From: Capsicum annuum
Taxonomy: Eukaryota > Streptophyta > Magnoliopsida > Solanales > Solanaceae
Assembly: GCF_002878395.1 (NCBI RefSeq)
Contig: NC_061116.1
Location: 120,256,692 to 120,320,691 of the forward strand
DNA: 64,000 nt
Direction: 5' to 3'
Positions within the stretch are counted from its first letter, which is position 1, and the number at the start of each line of letters is the position of its first letter. A program made the translations under genes and the position numbers. Positions 34,604-46,591 of this stretch are shown here, piece after piece. Below the pieces are notes generated by a model. That model saw nothing but the letters and a program-made list of their open reading frames with translations, made no database searches and was not told the DNA's origin.

Positions 34604-35378
34604 GAAGTGGCATTTTTTCCATTAAGGACAAGGTTGAATTCTTCACACTGCTGTAACGTATTACCTAGATTCACCAAATAACTATCAAATGAATCATCAT
34701 CCATGAATACTTTCAAAGTGTCTTCCACCATGTCTGAGAAGATGGACATCATACACTGTTGGAAAGTGGCTGGTACATTACACAACCCAAATAGTATTCT
34801 CTTTAATTCAAATGTTTCATATGGGCCAGTGAACATCATTTTCTCCTGATCCTTAGGTGTAATCAATATTTGATTATATTCTGAGTATCCATCTAGGAAG
34901 AAATACTAACCCCTTCCTGCAAATCAATTAAGAATTTGGTCCATGAAGGGCATTGGAAAATGATCCTTCAATGTCTAAGAATTCTGTTTCGTGTAATCCA
35001 TAAACACTCGCCAATGAGTCACCATCCTGAGTTAAATTAGTTTATTCTTCTCATTTTCCACCATTGGTGTACCTCCTTTATTGGGAACACACTACACAGG
35101 GCTCACCCACTTACTATCAGAAATAGGGTAAACTACTCTAGTATCCAACCACTTTATTATATCCTTCTCACTACTTCTTGCATTGGTAGATTTAGCCTAT
35201 GCTGTCTCAATAGTGGAAGTAGTCTTCTTCCAGCTGAATCTTATGAGCGTAAATGCCCAGTAGAGTGCCTATTATATTGGTAATCTCCTACCCAATGGCA
35301 CTCTTATAGCATCTTAATACAGAAATAAGATCCTCCACCTGATAATCCACTAAATCCGCTACAATAATAACCAGTAAG
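34597..35378 (-). pseudogene. Athila reverse transcriptase fingers/palm
   Basis: The open stretch 34597-34866 holds FGLCNVPATFQQCMMSIFSDM and the catalytic box VFMDDDSFDSYL. The two Asp are kept, with Phe-Met replacing the usual Tyr-x, and the following residues look shortened. The fingers (34867-35378) are readable only in pieces. Confidence 0.88.
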
Positions 35379-35404
35379 GTGTTTTCATCACTTAGAAACA
35401 CATA

Positions 35405-36112
35405 TCACAGATGGCCCAACAACTTCAACTCCAACATTGCTGGCTCTTCAATAGAAGGCTTGGCAGGCGATGTTGGACAATTTTTTAAGTCCAAGTCTAG
35501 TTTCTTAAGGTTATGCGAATACGACCCCATCCCAGTCAATGCACACACAGTCTCATCATACTCATCAATTCCTTCACTATCAAAATTCATCTATACTGTG
35601 GCTAAGGTTTCAAAAACAAACCTTTTCTCAATTGGTACAACTAGATCATCTTCATAAATAATGTTAATAACTGAGACTACACTTATTTCTCTTGGTTGCT
35701 TTATATATTGACAAACGCCAAAGCTAACTTATTCATTATTGAGCCTAAATTTTAGCTCATTTAGATCCATATCAACCAACACTCTTCCGGTTGCTAAAAA
35801 AAGCCTATGCAAGATTATTGGCACTTCAAAATCAACTTTGCAGTTAAAGATTACAAAGTCTGCAGAAAATATAAAGCTAGCCACTTTTACAAGCACATCA
35901 TATAGAATACCAACTGGTCTCTTTACTGATCGGTCCACCATTAATAGCCTCATTGAAGTTAGTTTAGGGGCTCCCAAACCTAGTTGCTGGTATATCTCTA
36001 AAGGAAATAAATTGATGTTGGCTCCAAGATCATAGAGTGGCTTCAAAAAACTAAATGCTCCTATCATACACGGGATGGTGAATGCTCCTAGATTAAATTT
36101 CTTCTATATAAG
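35405..36112 (-). pseudogene. Athila protease and pre-RT linker
   Basis: The open stretch 35729-36067 carries LYDLGANINLFPLEIYQQLGL, a DLG-type aspartic protease active site, followed by PVGILYDVLVKV and FEVPIILHRLFLATGR, the second conserved protease block. The linker (35405-35590) has LKKLDLDL and SIEEPAMLELK. Confidence 0.88.
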
Positions 36113-36259
36113 TGATCTAGTCGTAATAGCACTGCAATGATAAAGGTTATCCACTGGCTTATAACTAACTATTCTTTTCTTAGTCACCATATCCTTCATG
36201 AATTTGGCATAACCTGACATCTATTCTAATGCCTCAACCAAAGGTACATTCATAGATAA

Positions 36260-38148
36260 CTACTTTAACATAGCCATGAACTTGCTAAATTTACTCTCAT
36301 CTTCTTTCTTCTTCAACCTATATGGAAATAGAGGAAAAGGTTTAGGAATCTTTATTAGTGGCATATTTGTTTCATTCCTAGTCTTTTTACTCAACTTATC
36401 ATCAATCTTTCCATTAGGAATTTGCCTAAAATCAACCTTCTTCTTATCTGATTCTTTTAACTTCTTTGCCTCTCTTGGATTACTTTTTAGATCACTATCT
36501 TTCTCTAAGACTTTATTATCTAATATAACATCATCAACATGCATCTTTACCATTATATTTGATGTAGGTAAAACTTTATCACTTTGCGTGGAAATAGCTA
36601 AATATGTACCATCATTTCTTAGATTTTGAACTATATCGCTTGGTAGAGTTCCACTCTTCCGCTGGTCAAAAGCTATTGACAACTGACTCATCTGGTGTTC
36701 TAACTGCTTAACTAAAGTGGAATATGAATCAACTAGTTGACTCATAGTGGAAAAATCACTATTCATTTACTTAACACCTAGATCTGTGGATTCCACTCCT
36801 TTCAATAACTTAGTCATCATAGCCTCCATGGATAATTTGTCGAAATCCTTCACAATATTATCACAATTTTTAGGTGTCACTACAAACCACTTCAATCATT
36901 CTTTGTTTTCTAATTCCCTTGATCACAATCTCTATAAACATCTTTGTCGTAATAATTATCCCTTTGGTAGTTCCCACCTTGATTACCTTGACCATTGGAT
37001 CGATAACCCCCTAGTTGTTTAAATAGTTTACTTTTTCTTTGGAATCAAATTAACTTTCTCTACTGTGCGACCCTACTGCTTCTTCTTTTTCAACAATAGT
37101 TGCAATAAGTGCTTATTCAATAAATCCATCTATGTCTTTAGGTGTGCTATATCTTGATCGCATTCCTCGTCTTATCGACATTGCTCCACTGACATACAGA
37201 CTAAATATGTTTTGCTTGATACCTTAGAATCCCTAGTATACCAAGATCCATTAGTCTTTTTCAACTTATCCAAAATCTTAGTAGCCTTATTAAGAGTACA
37301 TACCATGAAAGCACTACCAACTGTATTATCAGCCGTTGGCTTTGTCTTAGAATTCAATGATCAATAGAATGTTCCATCAGATGTTCATCTGTCATCTTGT
37401 GATTCAGACATTGAATCAACTTCTTCTTAAATATCAGTCAAGTTTTACATAGAGTTTCATTAGGTAGCTAACTAAAATTACTAATTTTGTCCCTTAACTG
37501 TAACATCCTAGATGGAAGAAAGAACCTTTCTAGGAAAGTTTCTTTTATTTGCCTCTAGTTTGTTATGGAATTAGGTGCAAGTTCAGTCAATTATAAAGTC
37601 ACCTCCTCGGACAGAGACAATGGGAATAACCTCACAAAGTGCATTAATCACAAGAATTACAAATGTTGATAAAATTCACCAGATGCATATTCAGATCATC
37701 TTTGGGCAGTCCATAAAAAAATCTCTTCATATTCAACAATTGTATCATTGTGCTAGTCATATTGAACTTCACTCCAAGAGCTATCGAGGATAATACAATT
37801 GTCCTAGTGGAACCAATGCCACTAAATCAATTTTATCTTCATCATCCAAAGCAAAGTTAGCCACAGGATTTTGGCGCCCCCTGCCTTGCACTTGCTGACT
37901 ACGGTTAGTTGGAGTGCATGTTGAACTCATTGCCCATTTATAAGGTCAACCAATCATCATCACCCAGGTATTCATTATCATTATTTTGATGAAGAATAGG
38001 TGCACCCAAATTTTTTGGTTCAATTGTTGATTGGCAAGTGTAGCAACCATTCTGCTTCATGTTGTACTTCCATATCTCTCCTTAAAGTTTTGTCAAGTGT
38101 AGGATCAAATGGTAATAGTTTCTCACTAGGACTACAAGTTTGTGGCAT
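36260..38148 (-). pseudogene. Athila gag
   Basis: The chosen start is the ATG at 38146-38148 on the minus strand, followed by SPSEKLLPFDP and LRRDM. The gag core (about 37440-37800) reads LFPLSLSEEVTL, then LAPNSITN, with stops. The C-terminal open stretch (36260-36766) has a short coiled coil (LVKQLEHQMSQLSIAF) and a Lys-rich tail ending in FPLFPYRLKKKEDESKFSKF. This order matches known Athila gag. Several in-frame stops; inactive. Confidence 0.82.
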
Positions 38149-38250
38149 GCACAAGTGTTAGCCTACAATACATAAAAATAACAAATAACAGTAAAATTAA
38201 GAAATGAGATAATAATTCAAATAAATACTACAACTTAATTGGCAATCGTA

Positions 38251-38269
38251 TTCCCCGATAACAACACCA
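38251..38269 (-). promoter_or_regulatory. Primer binding site of the Athila element (tRNA-Asp type, mutated)
   Basis: The plus strand reads ttccccgataacaacacca, five bases before the 5' LTR boundary. It matches the 3' end of tRNA-Asp, as I remember it, except for five transitions. tRNA-Asp priming is typical of Athila elements. Confidence 0.75.
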
Positions 38270-38274
38270 AACAT

Positions 38275-39620
38275 TGATACACCCAAATTACATTTTCCTT
38301 TAGAGAAGTTGCAAGGGGTATTTGTCAAATATATAACCCAACAAAGGTTGGGGTCAAATCCCACAGGGAATATGGTGTTGATTAAAATGATTGTGATTTA
38401 ACTGACTGATAGTCAACAGTTTCATAAATGAGGGGTTTTATCGTAAATCTTAACTAATGTTTTGATTTTGCTTGGGAACTTAGAGTAACTCTTGTAGTAT
38501 TGTAATTCAGCGATGAATTCTAACTAGAGTTGTGATCACTATGGCTAATGTCATGGTTAGCTATTAGTTATCGAATTTGATTCTTGTGACTTGTAGGAAA
38601 CACTAAATTATCAATATCTGCAGTTTATCTAAGTATTTTTTAACCCACTTAGATATTAGGTTCCCTAATTCTTCTAAACATAAAGAAATTTCTATTCTCG
38701 TTGATCTTATTTTGAGTTGATTTATCTTGTCACAACATTAACCATTTTATGGAAAATTGATGTTTCCAAATCCTTGTTGATAATTCACAACGTTTGGTTA
38801 ATTTCTTACCTTAAGAAAACTAACTTAAGGCATGTTCTATTATTTGCAACCAATAGGAAACTGTTAAAACAATAGAATTACCAAGATGAATCCCATAATC
38901 ACTCAAATTTTATCCAAACTAACAAATAAACAAAGCATTAATCATAGCTCCCACAACTTTAGTTGTAGATTTAGTTCCTCATGAAATTACTAGAGATTTC
39001 AAAAGATGAATTCATAATTCAAAAGAGTTATACTTATAAAAGATGAAATCAAATGTTTTTTTTCTTCATCGATTCACCAGATTATCTCAAGAACTTCCCC
39101 AAAAAATGAATTCAAGACTTCAATGCTCCCAAAAATAAAAGTAGGGTTGCTGCAGATAGTCAAAGATACTGAGGAAAACCTAAAAGTTGCTATTTATATC
39201 CTTAATATTCAAAATCTGAAACTCAAATTGCTAAACTATCACACAAAAGTGATGATAAGGTTGACGGATTGTCACCTAGTTGACAGCTTATCAACTAAGT
39301 TGTTTAGTATCTTTATTTTGTCCCTGGTTGATGATGGAGTTTACGACTTATCACTTGACAGATGATTTATTAGTGTAGGCGTCACTTTACTCTTTACACG
39401 CTGCTTCAGGCTGATGGCTAAGCTAACAATATGTCACTTAGCTGACGGCTTATCACATCTAGTAACCAAAAAAAATTATTTTTTTCTTTGGTTTTCTCAG
39501 ACTTTGACTTTTCCTGCATAATTAAACAAAATTCGATAAAAAATGAGACAAGTTGCTTAAGAACTTACAGTTATTCTCAGATAAAAGCTTCAAATGTGTT
39601 GTTGGAAAGCGAACACATCA
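38275..39620 (-). repeat. 5' LTR of the Athila element (right copy)
   Basis: On the plus strand it runs TGATACACCC...ACACATCA and pairs with 15961-17326. gttgacgg/ttatcac words lie at 39250-39460. Confidence 0.93.
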
Positions 39621-39625
39621 GAAGC

Positions 39626-40030
39626 AACCAGTTATGAAAACAGAGTAAAAAAAGATTTAGATCATAAAAAGATTTTTTCCTTTTCCCCTTTTAATTTATT
39701 AGTGGCTGATGTGGAAAGTAAAAAAGAATTGACATGTTTTAATTGGATTTTAAAATCCACATGAATATATTGTATACACGCACTTAAGATTTTTCTATGC
39801 AGTAAAAGGTGCCAAAATGACATAGTTGGAGGTTGGTTTAGGGGTTTAAAATGAACCACGTCTAATTTAGGTGTCAAAGTGAAAGTTCGTTCCAAGTTAA
39901 GGGCTCCGACGATGTGTTTAGTGAGTCTTCCTACTTTCATATTACATTAATTTAACTATTCTGATATTATACTTATTTTTTAAACAGGGAGACCTAAAGA
40001 ATTTAGTATAGAAGGGATTATGTAAGATGC
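39626..40030. other. Flanking sequence right of the Athila element
   Basis: In the pre-insertion genome this continued from 15955. No coding frame or known repeat was recognised; the longest minus-strand frame (39662-39940) looks random. Confidence 0.5.
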
Positions 40031-40039
40031 AAATATAAA

Positions 40040-42545
40040 GTATAAAAGAATAGTAAATGCAATTTCAACTCAAATGAAGATCGATACAACTTCAGTACAA
40101 ATTGAATTAAGTACATTATAAGTGATAGATGTCCGCCAATGGTCATACAAATGATACAGGAGTTAAGGTCTATCTTGATAAAAAAAAACAGTTGTTGATT
40201 TCCTTGAAAAATATTCGTTGTACATAACAATGAAATGTATATCAATGGAATCAATAGAATGTAATGAACAAGTCATTTTTTGTGTTGGAAATCAAAAATT
40301 TAACGAAGAAAATTTAGAACAGAAGCATCTATATCCAAATGATTCAGTTTGTTTGATTGGTTTAACTCCAGTAGATGAAATAGTTAGAGAAGAACATGTT
40401 AAAATAATTGGTGAAGCAACGAATATGAGAATATCTATAATGGAGATTTATGAAGACAAAGAAATACCGGCTAAGGTTATGAGTCTATACACATCTGTAA
40501 CTTAATTATCATCTTGCATAGAATAGTCTAGTGCTAGCAGGTAATTACTATTTCATTATATATTTTCTGAAAACATACATAATATATGTGTTTTTGTATT
40601 AATTTTGCTATTTCTTGAGTTGTTGATTGTTTAAAATTTAAACTACGACTATTTAGTTTGTGTTGTGAAATATTATACATGATTTCTTCATTCTGTGAGA
40701 ATAAAGAAATTCAATATTTTCAAGATAAGAAAGTTTAGTGAGATACATACATGCTCAATAAAGGATCAAGTGTAAGTAAGGCATCAAGGAATGACAAAAG
40801 TGATTGCTAGATTAGTGTTGAGTAATTATGTAGACACCAAAAGAGTATACACCCCAAATGATATTGACACTGACATGTTGAAAGAATATGGAGTGTCGTT
40901 AAGTTTTAAACAAGCATGGCGTGCAAAGATCAAAGCAATTAAGATGTTGCGTGGTGACCCTACAAAGTCATATACAAAATTTTTAGGTTATTTATTTATT
41001 TTAGAAAAGTATTATTATTAATTTATCGTCAGTTGAAAGAAAATAGAAGAAAATTAATTCATGTATGCTTTTGTTTCGTCAGATGCTTCAATTGCGGGAT
41101 AAAAATATTGTAGGCCAATTGTTGTTTTGATGATATGGCTCTAAAATTACTTTACGATGGAATCATGCTAATTTCAAACACATTGTACCCAGGGTGTAAC
41201 TTAATTCTTATGTATTTTTATAAGAAAACTACATTTCTATTTGAGTGTATAAGTTTAGTATGGTTAACATATTTTTTTAAGTTAACTTTAAGAAAGTAAT
41301 CAACTATCATATTGCATACAATTATGAAATAAATGCAGATCATATGCTACCACTTGTTTATGTCGTGATTGATCTTAAAAATATTATATCTTAGACATGA
41401 TCTTTTGAGAAATTTAGAATAACATTTGGTGAAAGAGAGGATGTGTGTATTGTATTTAAAAGGAACAATAGCATATGAAAAATAACAACAATAGTATATC
41501 CCAATCTCTCACACCATGTATGCATTTAGCTTTTGTGGTGCGCCATAAAGAAAAACTTTATAATTATATTGAAGAATTATATAAACTATTTTTTGTAATG
41601 GTGAAGGCATATGCTGTCCAATAATTTAAAAAATTTAATGTGGAGGGTGGACCAAATTGATAAGAGAGTGAGAAAGTATTTGTTCCAATTGAATATCACA
41701 AATGAGCCAGGGTTCATTCTACTATAAAGAGAACTTGGACGTTGACATCAAACGTAACTAAATCTATTAACAACACCAACCAAATAGCTAGAAGATTTTA
41801 TGTAGTTTCAGCAAAGAATTTTATGAGATTAATAGTTAAATGTTGGAACCTAAATAGAATGAAGAAGCAACAAATACGTTAATAGAACTGACTGTCAAAT
41901 ACAAGGATATTTGATGACTAATCATTCGTTATCCCAAAATATGAAAATAAATTGTTTATTACATTACTTTACAGATTATTGTTATTACAAATGTGACAAA
42001 TACACTATAAATTTCTTTTTTCATGTTAGTATGTTTGACATATTTTTTATTATTGATATAAATTTTTAATATATGTTTAGTATTGACAATATTGAGTGTA
42101 GGTACGAGCATCAAATGAATTCCTGCATACCGTGATTGATGAATCTAAAAGATTCATTGTTTGCTTGCGAAGTAGAAAATATAATTGTGAAGCATTTAAA
42201 TTTTGATGAAATACCATGTTCTCATGCTATAGCTGCTATTACATATAGAAACCAATATGACAAGGACAATTTCTCATCGAACTATAGCAATTAAAATTTT
42301 TGACACTCTTATGCAATACGAGTTGAACCTCTTTTTTGTGAAAGTACTTGAAAAATATCATGTGAAGTGTTGGATGAAATTAAATTTCCACCAAATTCAA
42401 AAAGGCCTCCCAAAAAATCATGCCTGAAAAAATGAAAAATACGAGACGAAGATAAGTATAAAAGATCAAAGGTGATGTGTAGTAGATATCATCGAGAAGG
42501 ACACAATAAACTAACATTCCATGAACATGCACCTCCAACTTAAGT
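40040..42545 (+). pseudogene. Mutator-like (MULE) transposase, decayed
   Basis: The N-terminal region (about 40060-40505) is followed by the MULE N-terminal zinc-finger-side block with YTPNDIDTDMLKEYGVSLSF and KQAWRAKIKA at 40845-40930. The DDE core is barely readable (41040-41700), though near 41700 one frame gives ARVHS and TWTLTSNVTKSINN, with the preceding Trp codon now a stop. The SWIM zinc finger is clear at about 42190-42250 (NFDEIPCSHAIAAITYRNQYDKD read with one frame change). It is followed by a CxxCxxxGHNKL-like knuckle at about 42475-42520. Intact finger residues but many stops; no functional transposase. No terminal inverted repeats or 9-base duplication could be fixed. Confidence 0.82.
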
Positions 42546-43542
42546 TAGAATCTGTATTCTACATTTTATTCTAGAATTAAATTATTTATTATTTTATATT
42601 TTTTTATATTTGTTGTTCCTAAATAATATTTTTTATAATAACTATTGCTTCATAAAAATCAATTAATGTTACATTTCAAATCTGATTTGAAATCAAAGTG
42701 TTAACCATGGCTTTATGTTATGAACACACAAATTGAGATTTTTGCTTTTCTGATTTTTATAAGGAACAAGTGAAAAGAATTTGGGATCAATTGTATGTCT
42801 TAGTAATAAAAATATTATGTATGATGTGTATTTTATATTTGTCTCTCTTTCATTTGGATGATTGATTAGTGCTATCTAAAATATGAAGTTTAACATAGAT
42901 TACTCTCTATAATTTAAAATCCTAATATTATTCAAAAGCTTTACTAATAATTAACTAACAGAGTAACATATTTAATGATCTAAAAATTATGGACAAATAC
43001 TACCAACTAATAGACCTATATGGTAGATTTAGAGATGGCACATTACCAATAGTTTAATAAGAGCATTGTATTATCTTATATTTGCAAGGCATGATAAATA
43101 ACATATGCAAACTGATTATTGAAAAGACCAACATCACGCATATATCAACATGTAATCAAAATTATCAATAAAAATATAGTACAAATTTATGTATGTGGCA
43201 AAAGAATATATTAGAGCAACAAATCATACCCAATGATGATATTAGTCCATTGATTCTATAGAATAAGATGTTTTTAGTTTAAAAATAACCAATGATGTAA
43301 ACATAGCACATACAAAAAGATTCAACACATTCAAAACGTGACATGAACTTTAATAATAAAATAGTGTTTATAAAGTTGATAGACATCTTTGATAGAACAA
43401 AATAATTTTAAAGCTAACACTATTTACAAATAAACAATCTAAAATAGACACAATCATCTACTACTTTCTGATTTTGTGACTGGTAAGTTGAGGTATTCAA
43501 AATTTTGGAACAACTTCTTTTATAACTTTTCATACCACCTCA
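42546..43542. other. AT-rich sequence between MULE transposase and Ulp1 fragment
   Basis: No coding frame, RNA gene or repeat was recognised. It may be intergenic sequence within one MULE that carries both flanking genes. Confidence 0.45.
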
Positions 43543-44290
43543 TTAGCTAGTAACATTTTCAGTTATCTCACTTTCACTAATTTCTCCATCATTCTGTTTT
43601 CTTCTTGCGTAGTCCCATAGCAGTGCACCATATCTAAGACAGTAGTTGGAAGCATCAAATATTCTACTTGAAATATCAAACACACTATGACTAACAAATT
43701 CAACAAAGGCACATACAAACATGTCATAGTCAATGTACAAGAAGAACAAGAATATATTTGTGGAAGAAACATGTATATTTAAACAAAAAAAATTATAAAG
43801 ATATAATTATAACATACTTAGATTGTAGGTCTTGCTGGGGTGAATTCTTCACAAGTACATACTCCAATGGATCAGTCATAGACTTATCAATATATGCAGG
43901 TTCATGTTGTCACTCAATAATCGCTCGTTTACCATAAAAGTTAGTGGCAAGCAAGAACATATGTATCATCACATCAAAGGATTGAACATGATAAGAGATA
44001 TTTTTTTTGTGCATAGTCCCTCCAATTAATGACTCATAAACATAGAGACACCTATGTCTGATATGAAAAATAACCAAAATTCAATGAAATGAAATACTAA
44101 TATTTATGGGAACGATAATGTTATCAACAGAATTCTAAGGTACATTGGCATGCATTTTGAAACCTCTAGAGTATAGGCTAGCATAGTATTCAGGAGTTAT
44201 ACATCTCCTATCCATATTCAAACTCAACCACTATTGCTTAATTGACTGAAATTATTTACTGAAAAAAATCAATAGTGGTGTATGTAATCA
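43543..44290 (-). pseudogene. Ulp1-type (C48) SUMO-protease domain fragment, catalytically dead
   Basis: Minus-strand reading from about 44200 gives CITPEYYASLYSRGFKMHAN, VDNIIVPINI, FH*ILVIFHIRHRCLYVYES, LLATNFYGKRAIIE*, AYIDKSMTDPLEYVLVKN. An apparent intron (about 43765-43820, donor aa|gtatgtt) is followed by DYDMFVCAFVEFVSHSVFDIS and RYGALLWDYARRKQ. This is the C48 cysteine-protease fold that cleaves SUMO-like proteins. The catalytic His is kept, the Asp position reads Glu (YES), and the catalytic Cys position reads Tyr with the next Gly changed to Asp. Trp codons have become stops twice. Ulp1-like genes are known passengers of plant MULEs, and a MULE transposase lies 1 kb away in convergent orientation. 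Confidence 0.85.
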
Positions 44291-44727
44291 GTTTCATCAT
44301 ACTATACTGTATTTTTTTCCTTAAATAGTACATAATCACATCAATATACTGATCTTAAAAATGAAATTAGAAATAATAGATACACAGTAATACATAATCT
44401 AACTACATACTTAGCAATATATTTTTAAAAAACATACACAATTATATAACAACAGGGTAAATAGATAGTAAGATTATTTTTGAAAATATTCACTACCAAC
44501 TGTAGTAATTTTGTAGTTCATTAACAAATAAGAATTCAGAAAACACACAAAGATATGTGTAATTAATATTTGATTTATTTTATTTGAAAACATGCAAATT
44601 GTAAGAATTAAAAAATTGAAATCAAATACAACACATCAAGCCAACATCAGTTACAAAATATAATACTAAAAAAGTATCCGCAAGTTAGAAACATACCTCG
44701 TCATTCCATGATCATCTAGTATGAATT
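44291..44727. other. AT-rich sequence left of LARD-1
   Basis: Stops in all frames; no recognised feature. It ends at the LTR of LARD-1. Confidence 0.5.
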
Positions 44728-46575
44728 TGTAATAGCTAAACTTCTAATCATTTGTCATATGTTTATAGATTCAAAAATAATTATTTTTATCATGAATAAG
44801 TTCCATGATCATTTACCTAGTGTGTAAAGTATTTTCTATGTGAAAAATGTTCAAAAGAAAAATTTAGAGCAAAGTTGAGTCGAGAACATTTATTATCAAT
44901 TGAGTTTTAGTATTATATCTTAAAAGGGTCAATTTTATACATGTATAACTTATGAAATATATTTATTTTTGGATCTTAATACCTACAAAATTAAAGGTAA
45001 TTGAGTCCTCTTTTCAACACTTCCAATTTTGCCTTAATATGATATCCGAGTGAAAAGTTATGAGCATTTTTGTGAGCAAACCAATGAGGATCCGCGATAA
45101 GATCATGACATGCCTTGTGTGCGCTATAAAAGTGTGGCATTCCCTGTGTGATCTACTATAAGGGACTGCTATGCTCATAGTTGGCGAGACGCTAAAACTC
45201 ATGTTCTTCTTTATTTTTTTAGGGCAAACTAGTCTTTTATATCCTAAATAATCCTATAACTAATACTAATGTGTTTTTCCTTATCCCATAACCCAAACAC
45301 ATGATTTACCTTCTCCCAAATTCTCAAGAACATCAAATAAGGGTTTTTTCTCCAAAATTCAAGCTTCCAAGGCACCAATTCAAGTTCTTCTCAAGAAAAT
45401 TCATCATTGTGGGGTTTGAACAAGAATATTCTTCCATCCTTTTTCCTGAAGTTTGATTTTTTTTTACTTGAGTTTTTAAGAAATTGATAACTAGGGCTAT
45501 ACCCACTTTTCATATGCTTTGAAATTATGATGTTTTCTTATGAGTTGCACTTTATTTAGCACACGATTTCATGCTTATTTGTGTTTTTAGCCACAAAATT
45601 GATATTATGAGATGAGTTTCAGTATTTTGACATGAGGATTCATAAGTTGATAAATGTACATGATTTTTAGCATGATTCAGTTAGTTCACAAGTCAAAGTA
45701 TGTGATTTTAGCACGATGCACCCAATTTACAAGAAGTTTAATTACAAGTATTATAGTATAATTAAAATTTCAGTTTTGATCTTGTGATCTCATATAAGAC
45801 ATGAAATTCACAAGTTTCTTTATGAGTATGATTTAAGAAAGAGAAGTATAGTTGGTTATTTTTCTATTTTATAGACCCACATGCTACTTTAAGGTGAATT
45901 TCATAAATATGAGCATAAGTATATATATTTTGGTAGTAGTATTTAGCACCGAGAGGGGAATGTAGATTTAGTACATCCTATTTTTTAGAAACTACATGTC
46001 ATCGTAGGTTATTCAGCTTGTCCTGATGGTCATGTCATATATTATTTAGCTAGTCCAACCGGCCATGTATTGGTGATCACCCAAATAAGGTTCTTTATCA
46101 ATGGAAAGGTATAGGACAATCCTCCTAAATATGGGTCAAATATTGAACTCCATAATAGCTCACATGGTTTATATCAGTTATAAGAACTACACACAAAAGT
46201 AGAAATTTTAGAAACTAAGTGTAATGACTCACAAGTTTTATTCAGACATTATTTTATGATCTATACTTATGTTATTTTAGATTTTAATTTTATTCATTAT
46301 CAAGGTAAGTCTATTTACAGTTACCATGCATATATTTAAGCTAGTGTTGATGAAATCAGTTTTATTTTTATTTTTGTATAAATAGTGTTGTAAATATTTT
46401 AAACATTATTGTATCAAACAAGTTCAACTAATGACATTTCTTCTGCTTATTATCTCTATTTTTATGTATTTTCATTTCATTGCTCACAAATTATGCCAAT
46501 ATCATGGGTTAGCTTGGGATCACTTATAGTTCTAAGCACCATGTGGCATCTAGAGAGTAGTCTCAGAGCATTACA
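44728..46575 (+). repeat. 5' LTR of LARD-1
   Basis: It runs from TGTAATAGCTAAACTTC to agcattaca, followed by the PBS. The first about 170 bases match 63172-63336, which lies downstream of a PPT-like aatggggagatat. Its tail (about 45890-46575) resembles the tail of family A LTRs, for example atttagcaccgag and agcttgggatcactta, so it belongs to the same broad Tekay-type lineage. Confidence 0.82.
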
Positions 46576-46578
46576 AAC

Positions 46579-46591
46579 TTGGTATCAGAGC
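46579..46591 (+). promoter_or_regulatory. Primer binding site of LARD-1
   Basis: ttggtatcagagc, of the initiator-tRNA-Met type, three bases after the LTR. Confidence 0.9.

Larger units (their letters stand above)
15961..39620 (-). mobile_element. Complete Athila-type Ty3/gypsy element with nested insertions
   Basis: Minus-strand order: 5' LTR (38275-39620), tRNA-Asp-type PBS (38251-38269), gag, protease, RT, RNase H, integrase, spacer, post-pol ORF, PPT (17327-17341) and 3' LTR (15961-17326). The perfect 5-base target duplication GAAGC is at 15956-15960 and 39621-39625. It is split by a copia element (19781-28591) and by a solo LTR (30952-33498). Without these the element is about 12.3 kb, plausible for Athila. 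All coding regions carry stops. Confidence 0.93.

Noticed and set aside
36276..37022. Plus-strand open frames within the Athila gag region
   Set aside because: They lie antisense to recognisable gag and protease sequence and match nothing.
39662..39940. 92-residue minus-strand open frame right of the Athila
   Set aside because: No recognisable family, no splice or start context, and composition like random AT-rich DNA.
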